Notes under the pieces: generated by a model | Database searches by the model: none | The model's input: only the letters and a program-made list of their open reading frames with translations | What the model was told of the DNA's origin: nothing | Assembly: GCA_029204225.1 (NCBI GenBank) | Contig: CM055113.1 | Location: forward strand, 21,647,605 to 21,709,604 | DNA: 62,000 nt | Direction: 5' to 3' | Source of the DNA: Diphasiastrum complanatum | Taxonomy: Eukaryota; Streptophyta; Lycopodiopsida; Lycopodiales; Lycopodiaceae | Part shown: positions 38,879 through 50,700 of the stretch, in pieces | Layout of the letters: the number at the start of each line of letters is the position of its first letter | Numbering within the stretch: position 1 is the first letter of the stretch | Position numbers and translations under genes: made by a program

Positions 38879-39093
38879 TTTATTAACGTCTTTTCCATGC
38901 CAAAAGGCGTATAAGACGAAAAGGAGTACAACATAGGAAATGGAACTCGGACGGAACAATGCCGTCAACAGAAAACTAAAGTAAAACTGTCGTAAACACT
39001 GTTAACTGGGAAATACTATTTAAATCCTATGAGGAGGCAGCATAGTTTAGGAAACATGGTATTATGAACATTTACAGATCAACTGAACCCTCC

Positions 39094-40097
39094 TCATTTC
39101 TCTAACTTTACTTCTACCTCTACACGAGCTTTCTTCCGTTCTTCCACCTGTACGTAGGTTAGGTCTTCATCCATGAAAATCTGAGTACCCTTTAATGTGG
39201 CTCGCTGATGGAGTGCCTCTCGCCTATGTGTTGCTGATGAGAAGCGGATTACTAGGGTTTCCGCATCCTTTTTGGTACGCCAGGCCTTGTCCAAGCCGGT
39301 ATCATGAAGGTGGAGCATATCCGTTAAAAATTTCTTAGCTTCGTTGATAGCATCTTGCGTGTCCGGAAGTCCTCGTACACAAACATTTAGGGCTTTTTGT
39401 TCCCGTAATCGAGATTCGTTGAAAGTAGCTGATATGAGTGAAACGGGAGCTATGTTACCTTTGAGAACATTGGCCCATGTTTTCGTGTGCGTTGGGGCTG
39501 ATCCTGGGTGTCCTCTTCGACATCCTGGATGGATGCAATGGTGGCAGTTTGGATGTCGACTTCCTTTCGAATATCTGCCAGAAATTTGTCTATGCTCTGG
39601 ATATGGGGTACCTCGGTGGAGTCACGGTATTGAATAATGTTGGTGATCTGTTGCTCCTGTGTAACGATTTTCGCTTGTAGTTTCGCAATGTGTTCCTCAA
39701 GTCGAGCCACTGTTCTTAAAAGAAAATGTATTTCTTGAAAAAATGTCAAGCCGTTTTCCCATCCTAGAGTCCCTGGAACAGGTGTCTGGGTTGTTAGAGA
39801 TGCCTAAGCATTGGGGTGGGGAGTGAGGGAAAAGGGATCTACTTGTTCCAGTGCAGGTACGGTAGCAGGCGGTGTAGCAGGGGGAACAGCAGGTGCAGGA
39901 ACGGGGTCAATAGCAGAGGGTGTAGCTGAAACAGTAGGATCAACGATGGAGGCAGGGTGCGGAACAGTAGGATCAGCGGTGGAGGCAGGGTGCGGAACAG
40001 TAGGATCAGCGATGGAGGCAGGGCGTGGATCTGCTATGGCAGCAGGGCGCACTGGAGGATGGGGGGAGTTACCTCCCCCTCGCTTGCGTGGAGCCAT
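39094..40097 (-). pseudogene. LINE ORF1-like RNA-binding protein
   Basis: The first true ATG is at 40097 (MAPRKRGGG). Residues about 20-75 are a Pro/Ala-rich segment with repeats of ADPTVPHPAS. After an in-frame TAG (39804-39806) a coiled-coil-like stretch reads LLRTVARLEEHIAKLQAKI. A frameshift near 39450 leads to NESRLREQKALNVCVRGLPD, then LVIRFSSATHRREALHQR and LKGTQIFMDEDLT. This arrangement (coiled coil, then a fold with R..AL..R..LKGT.I...DLT) is typical of nucleic-acid-binding ORF1 proteins of non-LTR retrotransposons. The 5' part is CpG-rich, suggesting a fairly recent copy despite the one stop and one frameshift. Confidence 0.65.
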
Positions 40098-40266
40098 GTG
40101 GAGATGGAGCGCTCCACGATCAGCCCGCAATCAGCCTCAGCCAGCGATCGCAGCACCAATGATAGCAGCCACAGGCAGCAGCAGTTAGCAGCGCGCGCCA
40201 TCGCCCAGTGTGACCAGCACCCATGGCGTCCATCGCGCCAGAGAGACAGAGAGAGAGAGAGAGAGA

Positions 40267-41728
40267 CTTTGGACCCACCAGCTTCACCTAAACAACTTAA
40301 ACCAACTTACATGGGAGGGAGCCCGTTAGTATATTAACATGAGGGCCCTCTATAAAGAAGTAAACGTAAGTTGTTACAAGAAGGTACTTAACATGAATAC
40401 TCTTCTAGTGATATGTATTGAGTCATTTTCCAAGGCATTTATCTTTCTTCATAGTGATTCATGTTGAACCTCATCAATTCAACCAAAAAGGGGTCTCAAA
40501 AATTTTGAGATTGCCCACTCGTACCTTCTCATTTATCTTGGCTTTTGATATCCTCTCACTTTCCCTTGCACGTTGGGTACAGATGTAGTTCAACAATAGA
40601 ACAAGGACCACTATACCTAGGTACAGCAGAGATTTATTAAGATTTAGCAATGATTTTTGCATTTCCTAACATTTGCTTGAATTCCCTTATAATCATATTG
40701 TGTCATTTCATCACTATATAATTGCATAATTATTCTGGTAAGCGTTACTATTCAAAACTAGACAAAAAATAGATGTGAAACATGCAATTTCTTTCTCTTT
40801 GGATGTCAAACATAAATGATGGACATACCTTTGGCCCATAAGACGATACAGTTTTACTGTTGTAATGATTTTGAAGTGAAAATGACATGACTAAGAAAAT
40901 CCTTACTTTCCCATAGCTTGGCTACCTAGATTACAAATGGTACTGTCAATTTGTTGCAAAAATTGTGAGTAATTATAAATTAGGTTGGGAACTAGATCTT
41001 CGTGTTTTTTGTCCTCCTTGCAAGTAAATCTCACTTTCTAACAAACCTCAATCAGGCAAGGAAGAAAACCACCTGAGAAGTGCTGGTCTCATGAAGGATT
41101 TTGTGGCTACAGAATGACAAAACTTTACGATTTTTGGCCAATTTACAATCGCAAACCGTCATTATGAAAGTGCCAAGATGTATGCCATACCACTTGTGTA
41201 CAATTATTTCGCCCCATGAAATATAGGTCTCAAAATTTCTATCAGACTGCAATCTCAACTTAACACCCTTTTGAAGAGGGTAATTAATAATGACCATCAG
41301 AACCATCATCCATATAAAGCACTTTGGCTGTATACCAGCTATTTATTTTCAGCCATGAATGACTGAACAGCAAAACCTTTTGTAAGAAGAAAATTTGGCA
41401 TGGCCTTCTTGTGAACACTTTTGCAGTTCAAAGCTCTTATAGGTTCTAGCTTTTCTTTGCTTCTGAGCATTTTATACAATTACATGTGCTTTCTATGTCC
41501 ATGTCTTGAAAAAATAGTTTAGCCAGGTACTGATTTCTAACTATAGTTTTTCTAAGCTGATCAGCAGTTACACCAGCGTAGTGCTAGATAGGAGAGCACT
41601 TCTGCATCAAACAGAAAATATTACACTATTTACCAGTAGATATTGCCCTCAGCCACACTTACATATGACAATGGCATCTCTTGCCATCTACTCATGTATG
41701 CACAAACAAAAGAAAAAGGATGATAAGA
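40267..41728. other. Non-coding flank between the ORF1 element and the F-box gene 3' end
   Basis: No coding signal or repeat recognised. The proximal part should include the 3' UTR of the minus-strand gene ending at 41729, but no clear polyadenylation region was picked out. Confidence 0.5.
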
Positions 41729-44700
41729 CTATATAGTGGACCTCCCAAACCAAGATGTCAAAAATTTGGAGCTTAAAGCAAAGCGCAGGTCTGTGACAGC
41801 AAACACAGGCTTCTCATCACTGCTCCTACTGTACAAATCCATGAAGGGTATGCAGAGCTTTAGTGAGACACTTATCCCTTGCTTCTCGTTGTATATAGCT
41901 GCATGGATCCTCTCTCCATCTATTCCTGGTGGCCCATACTGTTTCACCATTGCCCCTGTTGCATTAGTTCCATTGAAAAAAATGAAAGCATAAGTCACAA
42001 TGAAGAGCTGTGATCAGAGATTGTACCTCAATGGTTGCCATGGTTGCACGTTCACTGCAAATGGCACGAGTGCACTGCCAAGCAATTTCTGAGTTCTCAT
42101 CCCACAAGGTGAAGTCGATCATGAATATGCCCCTCAGTTCCCCAGAAAAGGCCTCCGTACGCCATGAGGAGCTAAGCACTCCAGGAATGATTTCATGCTA
42201 GAAGAGGAACACCATCTTAAAACCTTACACATTTGTTCCTATACCCTTGAAAAGTTACGACGTACCATATGATTGCATCAAGGCTAGTAATATGAAGGTC
42301 TTTAAAGACCATTGCCTATAGCTTGTTCCTCAATATTCAAGACATAAATTATCCAGAGAGCAAACTGTCAGTAGGTTAAGCTCTGGTCACTTTGTAGCTG
42401 TATATTGTCCCTCTCCAGCACCAACAATGCTAGTGTAAGGAGAAAGAGCAGTACCGTGGAGATGAGAGGAAAAACTGCCTGTTCACCTGACACTGACTCC
42501 TGAAGATTCCAAACTACCTGGAACAATGTGAATCATCAGAAAAGCATGTTATCTTGACTGGCACCATTCCTTTTCTGTATCACATTCTGTAACAATGTGT
42601 ACTCTGACGAACATGATTTCTGTTGCGATTTTGTTTAATCAACTGAGAATATAGACACATTTTTGTTGAGAAATATTTCCAGTATTTTGTAAAAGGCACT
42701 GTTGAGACCTGATGAAAATCTTTGCTCCAAAAAAGTTTTCGAAACGTATGAAGCTGAATGCTCACATGCCAGCCATGCAACCCTGAAGAAATAAATAGGA
42801 TGGTTCTAAGAGTAGAATCATATGAAATGAAAAGTTTGCGCTCTTAAAACTTACAACCACCACCATGGACCCTGAATTGCAAATGAGGGTTAAATAGAAA
42901 TGGGCAATATACAAAAGCCATAAAAAAAGGTAGCCCTGTCCGCCCCCCTTGGAAGTTTTTTAGCAGTCATCTTGAATATACAAAAAGATGAATTACCCTG
43001 GACAACCATTGATGTCTAGAATTATTCAAGCTTATTCCATAATTTTCCTAGAAGAGTACCACTTATATGGTAATGAGCATATTATACTACTTATCTGGTC
43101 ACAGAAGCATCTCTACTCGTTAAAAGACGAAAAAACCTGTACAATTCAGAGGTGAATGCTTCAAGTATAGCGGAAACAGAAATCCTGCAAGAAATATGAG
43201 GCTAGCGAACCTTGTCAATATAAGTACTTAGCTTGGGACTAGAATATCACTGATACCTATAGAAAACTGATTGACTCTGGCCTGTAAAAATTGGAAGTAT
43301 CTGCAAACGGCATGTACCAAATGAAGGTAACCATGCCAAACTATCTGAAGTGGCCAAGCAGCTTGTAGCGACCAAGCATCTCATATATCAATTAGTACTG
43401 GAGCAAAATATGTGCATATGCCCCAATATAACTACAAGGACAAAAAATGTCCAAGCGATCCAAAGAAACCAGGCATGGTGGTAATCAGCGATTCAAGAAA
43501 CCAAATAAAGAATAGTAGGCAAGAACTGCAACACCAATTTATCCATAACAAGGAAAGATAGCAGTAGAAGACCGGCACCAACCAGGAGGATCATAAGAAG
43601 CACAACAACAACTGTGCAATATCACTGGACAACAAACTATCCATAAGGCCCAAAAGTGTATATCATCAGCATTGACTGGAGCAAACCTATCCATGAAAGC
43701 AAAAGTATAGCATAGAATACATCGACACTGATATATAAGAGTCTCAACGAGATTAGCAGCAACAATCATCTTAAAGGCATCCTCTAACAATAGATGCAAA
43801 AGCATTGAATGAACTATAGAAGCATCAATAGGTCTAGTACATATCGCAATCAGAGAGGTCGAAAGTAGAGCTAGAGAGGACGCAATCTGATCGTAAAAAA
43901 TTGGAGAACCATCTAGCATATGTCAAACTTGTATTTCACCCTCACAATATGGGTGAACATGTAGCAAAAGGAGAGCATCATGATAACCATCAACTGAAAT
44001 AGCAGTAATAAGCTATGGCAGATCATCAAGAAAGAAACATATGTGAATGCACATGAGGTCTAAGTAAATCAACGGTCTGCTAGTGGCAACTGAACCAAGT
44101 GGCACAAGGGAAGTAGTAGCACCAATGGTACCATGAAGAATATCAGCATCCTGTTGCTGCACCAAATGACAGTCATCATGCCAAACTATATGAAGTGGCC
44201 ATGCAATTCATAGCAACCAAGCATGCCTCATATATCTAGCACCATCAAGAGAACATGTCATAAATGCATTCCAAGCTTGTCCGATAGACCAGGAATGCCA
44301 AGTAGTATTGACATGAATTTGTGGATATGTAGGTATGTGGCAATGCCAAGCATCAGAAGACCAGTACCAAATACGATGATCATAAGCAACACAATTGCCA
44401 AGTTGTGTCTCATGCCTTAAAAGGGGAGAAACATCTTTTGAGGGTCCTCTCATTACCTATACACAAATAAAAGTTGGACTTCCATATTTGTGCTTGTGTG
44501 ATGTGAACAGTTGATTCTAGTTTTGATTCTAACTTTTATAATAATCAAATAACTACATCAGTAATGATCCACAAGCAACTTCACCTATTTTTGCATCTTC
44601 CATAGCACATGCATCTACATTAGATCAAAGATGTGACCCAGCAAGTGAGCTGGAAAATTCAATCTGAACTAAGTATAAACATATGCTAATTAGTGACTGG

Positions 44701-47700
44701 CCAGAGGGATTGCCACCTAGAAGGAATGAAGAGCATTGTATTGAGGTCCTTCCAAGGGAAATTCTGGTATGTAGGCCTCCTTATAGGATGAGCTTGAAAG
44801 AGGAGAAAGCCAAAACGATGGAAGAGTATCTCAATCTAGGGTATATTTGTCCTAGTTATTCAGCTTTCACCTCGTATCTTACTTCTTAAGAATACGATGG
44901 TAATTTCCAAATGTGCATTGCGTACAGGAGGGGATTGAATAAAATCACTATAAAGCACAGATATTTGATGTCTAGGATTGATGATATATTGAATGTGTTG
45001 CAAGGTGCAACCATTTTCAATAAGATAGATCTCAAAATTGGGTATCATCAAATATAGATTCAAGACGAAGACATCCAAAACATGGCCTTTCGGATTTTTG
45101 GGCATTATGAATCTTTGGTGATGTCATTTGGGTATATCAACACGATGCCCCAACTACATTCATGATGCTCATCATCAACATCTTAGGTGACTATACGGGT
45201 AAGTTTGTCGTCAATCTTATTGACGATATACTAGTTCATAGTAAGGTGCTAGTGGAGCATGAGATTCATCTCCAGACCATATTTGGCAAGTTACAAGCTC
45301 CTACCTTATATGTTAATGCTCAGAAGACCGAGTTGTGGAAGACTCGAGTCGAATACTTGGATCACATAGTGATAGTTGAGGGTATTTTGATTGACCCAAC
45401 CAAGGTGGTTACCATTGAGAAGTGGTCAAGGCTTGCCAATATAAGCTAGTTACAATGTAGGAAAGATAGCAATTATTCTTCCACAGAGAACACGATGTAA
45501 GTTCGAATAAATCAAACTAATATCAGTGTCTTCAATCACGATTTTATCTGGCCTATGTACTAATAGAACAATATTTATTCTGATTGAATATGTGTGCGAA
45601 AATTGTATGTGGAAGTAAGATACTTATATGTGGAAGTATGAGACAAACCATTAGACAATAAGAAACTATTGATCAAAGACGAATTTTTATAACTCTGAAT
45701 CTGATTCATCAATATACATCTCTTGTTGTCTTATCTTGTTGTTGTATCTCTGAATGAGTTAGTTTCAACGAGTAGTGTATATGTATTTATATTGCTACAG
45801 GACAGGTCTTTTGAGCTTTTAATACTGTTACAGTAGAAATCTAACCGTTTACGATGGTTGATATTCAAATAGACGCTCTGTTTCCAAGGTTGAATAAATT
45901 CTGTTCGCGAATATTTCGCAACAGTCTGTCTCTTCGTTTCAGCTTCGTGTTTCGCGAATTGTTCATGACACTTGTCTCTTCGCGACATTTTCTTCATTCG
46001 TGAATCGTTCGCGACAGATGACAATTCTCGAGCTTGAAAGGAAGCTAGAATATTTCGCAAACTGATTGAGATAGTTTCGCGACAAGTGAGCTTGAAGAAC
46101 AGTCTAGAAGATTTTGCGAATTGTTCGCGACAATTTCGCGACATCTAAGGCTTGAACAAGAAACAGAAAAATTTTGCGACAAGATTTTGTTCGCGAATCT
46201 TTCGAGCTTCAACAAGAAAGCCACGAGCTTCCACAAGACACTGTTTTGCAAATATTTCGAGTTGACTGCAAGACGAATTTCGCGAATCCTTTGCGAACTT
46301 TTTCGAATTGGTCACGAATAGAAATGTTTCGAGTTCGCGTCCGTTTCTTTCTCATCCTTTGTCAAGTAAACTGCGTGCTTTGTTGGTAGAATCAAAATCT
46401 GTCTGATCAATTGTTCTACAACGCCCTCTCAAAGTGGTAGTTGGATTAACCCCAATCTTCTTCACTGCTTCTCGAACAAGGCTTTACTTAGTGGCTTTGT
46501 AAAGATATCAGCTGTCATTTCCTCTATGGGTATGAAGACTGTCTTCAGTATCTTCTTCTCGACTCGAATCACATGATACTTGATAGCTATGTGCTTCGTT
46601 TTCGAGTGAAATACAGGATCTTTCGTAAGATAGATTGCTCAAGTGTTATCCATTAACAAGACATAAGGTTCAGAACTAGATTCATCAAATCCTTCCAATA
46701 TCTGTTTAATCCAGATCAGCTCGTTTGCCATCTTGGCTGCTGCTACATATTCCGCTTCACAGGAAGATTGAGCTACTGTTGTTTGCTTTTTGCTAATCCA
46801 GGGGGCTGCGCTAGATGCTAGAGTACAACCTCTTGAAATACTCATGCGATCATCCTTCATGGATGCCCAGCTTGCGTCACTGTAAGATTCGATGTGAAAT
46901 CCAGCTTCCTTCGAATAACACAATCCATAGTCTTTCGTTTCCTGGAGATATTGTAGTACTCTCTTTGCCAACTTCCAATGTAACGATCCTGGGTTCTGAT
47001 TATATTGGCTCAACCTATATACTGCAAACGCTATATCAGGTCTGGTGTTGTCTGCTAGATATAACAATGATCCAATCAGCCTATGATAGGGTGTTTTGGC
47101 CATTCGTTCCTCTTCCTCGAGAGTCTGTGGACAATCTGCCTTGCTCAATATTGTTCCAGGGTCCTTCTTCCTATATCATTGTCTCGCTGCCTGTTTGAGA
47201 CCATAAATGCTTTTATTCATGTGACATCCGTATTCTGGTTATTCTTGGCTTACAAAACCAAGTGGTTGGTCCATGAATAAGTCTTCTTCAAATTTTGCAT
47301 GCAGGAAAGCAGTTTTCTCATCCACAATATGGATTTTCAAATCATGAGCCACTGCATACACGAATAACAAGCGAATTGATTTATGTTTGACTACCGGTGA
47401 AAAAGTATCAGTGTAGTCGATCCCATACTTCTGTGAAAATCCTCTAGCAACCAACCTTGCCTTGTATCTGATGTATTCTCCATCAGGACCTGTTTTAATC
47501 TTGTAGATCCACTCGCACTTGACTGGTTTTTTGCCATCAGGTATAGGTGCAAGTGTCCATACATTGTTCTTGTACATGGATGACATTTCGTCCTCTATTG
47601 CCTGAATCCAATGATCTTTATTTGGTCCATCTACAGCTTCCTCGAATGTTTGAGGTTCTTCAGAGAATCCACAAACTTCGATGGCTGTATTAAAAACATC

Positions 47701-50700
47701 CTGACCATACCTTTCTGGTGGTTTTCGTTGTCTGTCTGATCTTCTCACAGGTGGTTTCGAGTTCGATTCTGCAGGTTTTCGAGTTTGATTGCTTTTCTGC
47801 TGGAATGCGAGCTGGTGATTCGAGTCTGTCAGGTATTCGATCTTGACCTCCCTCTAGATTTGGCAACTCTCTTTCATCTTCTGCTTGGTTTTCTTTTGTT
47901 GTCATTGGTAGCTCATAATAATTTTTGAGAATTTCATAGCCAACTAGATCACTATCTGCTATGTATTTCGTCTCATCGAATTTAACATGTCGAACGACTT
48001 CTATCTTGCCAGTTTTGGGTACATAAACACGATAATATGATGAATGTAACTCGAATCCTACCAAAAAACCTTGTTCTGTCTTTTCGTCGAGTTTCTTTCT
48101 CAGCTTATCTGGTATGTGCATATATACTACGCATCCAAATGTTCGAACATGTGCAAGATTTGGCTTTGACTTCCACCATATCTCATGAGGAGTTTTATCA
48201 AATATTCAAGATTTCAGAATACAATTCTGAAGATAATTTGATGTAGCCACTGCTTCTGCCCACAACTGTTTTGGTGCTTTCGCATGAGCCATCATACATC
48301 TTCCAGCTTCTATCAGTGTACGATTCCTTCGTTCAGCTATTCCATTGTGCTGAGGTGTGTAAGATGCAGTCTTTGTGTGCATAATACCTCGATCAGTACA
48401 ATAAGCTTTGAATTCATTGGAAAGGTACTCACCTCCATGATCTGTGCAACTTTGCTTTAGCTTGTTGCTTGTCTGCTTCTCAGCCCAATTTGTATACTCA
48501 ACGACTTTCTCGAAAGCTTCAGATTTGGTACGAATAAAGTATACTACAGCAAACTTGTTGAAGTCATCAATAAACATAATGAAGTACTTTGCATCACCCA
48601 ACGACAATACTCCGAATGGTCTACAAATATCTGAATGCACAATTTCAAGTACCTTAGTTGCTTTATAAACATCCTTACTGAAAGGTGTTCTAGTCATCAT
48701 GCCTTTAAGACAAGATTCGCAAGTAGTTCGAATATCTCTACTTTTGATTTCGACTCCTTGAATTCTCTGACTTTTATTGACTTGGTACAAGACTTCCATG
48801 TTCATATGACATAGCCTTTTGTGCCACAGTACATCTGTTGATTCCTGAGTTTGATTGACTTGTTCGATTCTTGTTCGAATGTCTAGGTGATACAAATTTC
48901 CTTCTCTGTTGCCTTTAGCAACTAGGTTATCAAAATCTTCCTCAAACAATTTACAAGAGTTGACATGCCTGTATTTGCTACAGATAGAAGATCTTTGTCA
49001 AGAATACGGACATAGAGAACTTCCTCCAGTTTCTTGTCTCCTTGATTCGTGTCTAGCCATAATACACCAATTCCATCAACCACATGTTTAGAACCATCTC
49101 CAAGTATAATGAATCTCGAAGCGTTCGTCTTCTTGTACTCAGACAAAATTAGTTTCGAGGAAACGAAATGTGAGGTGGCTCCCGAATCAAGTACTACTTC
49201 TTGAATTGAATTAGATGAACAACATAGATTAGTACTAACATAAGCTGTTGAATTCTTTGTTGCCCTGTCTTCTGCTGCTCTGAAGCATTCTGCTTTGTCT
49301 TCGACATAGTTTGAATCTGAAGGTTCGCTTCTATTCTGCTCCTTTTTGTTTCTGGGATTCTGATAACAGTCTATTGCTGCATGACCCCGTTTATGACAAT
49401 GAATACATTCAATCTTTGGATTTGGCCAACACTTTTCTTCTGTGTAACCTAATCTTCTGCATCTGTTGCAGATCTTTTTATCACCAGAATTCTTTTGTTG
49501 TTTTTCAGATTGTTGTTCATTAGTCTTAGACTCATTCTTCTTAGACGACTCCCTCTTAAACTTAGACTTCTTAGGAGATTTATTCTTCTGAGTAAATAGA
49601 GCATTTTTTGAATCACCATTGTCGTCATAGCGTTCACGAGCCTCTACTTCCTCCTTCACTCCATCTATTGCCTTTTGAAGTGTCATTGTCGCATCTTTCG
49701 CCAAAAAGGTTCGAGTTGTATGGAATGACCTAGGTAGGGCACAAAGAAAATAACTAAGCTGTTTTTCCTTAGAAATTGTATTTTCTGCACCAGAATTCTA
49801 CAAGGAAATAAACAGATCTTTAATCTTTCACACAAATGTGTTCAGGTCTTTGTCGTCCCACTGTAGATAAGTTAATTGGTCTTCCAAAAACATGATCTGA
49901 TTACGAGATCGAGTCTCATTCTTGGTTTGCAATACTTCCCATAAATCCTTTGCGTTTGAAATTGATGTAAGATCTAGCATTATATTGTCATGCACTAATG
50001 ATGCAATAATTGCCCACTGCCATAGACCTTCGCCCTTCAACAAGGGTGAAGTCTTTAATTTCCAAATCAAGTAGTTTGAACCTTCTGGGTCCAAGATTGT
50101 AGAGATGAAGGATGGGTCTTGGAGGATGTGTGTCGCTTATCGAGGCTTGAACAAGGTAACTTTTAAGCATCAATATCCTATGTCACATATAGATAAGAGG
50201 ATGGGTATAAAATCGCCTTCCGAACTTGCTTTGGACACTATGAATTTCTAGCCATGCCCTTTGGATTGACTAACGCCCAAGCAACAACTATGTTGTTAAT
50301 GAATGATGTATTTAAACCGTTAATGGGCAAGTTTGTGGTTAACTTTGTTGATGACATACTTGTTTAAAAAGAGCGAATTATTTAAAAATGAGATTGCATA
50401 TTTGGATTTTATAGTGGCAACAGATGGGATAAAACCGGATCCTCGGAAAGTTGTTCTTCTTGCTTGGCCTGTTCCTACAGACTTGACAACATTAAGAAGC
50501 TTTCTTGGATTAGCTGTGTTTTATCGTAAAGGTGTGAAAAACTATTCACACATAGCTGCACCATTGACCGATATGTTACAAAAAAATAAGTGGAAAGAAT
50601 GGACAGAGGTTCAACAACAACGTTTTGATGCTTTGAAACAAGTTGTGGCTAACTTCGTCACATTAAAACTTGTTGACCCTCATAAACCATTTTGTTGTGG

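Larger units (their letters stand above)
38835..40266 (-). mobile_element. ORF1-only LINE-like element with hairpin and TC tail
   Basis: On the minus strand the unit runs as a CT-rich start near 40266, GC-rich leader, ORF1-like coding region (40097-39094), and about 170 bp of 3' UTR. It then has a GCC-TTTT-GGC hairpin, GACGTTAATAAAGC and a (TC)20 tail. No reverse transcriptase or endonuclease is present. The 3' end block matches the two truncated copies at 969-1185, so it is a repeat family. It is either a LINE that lost ORF2 or a non-autonomous family moved in trans. Target-site duplications were not identified. Confidence 0.65.
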
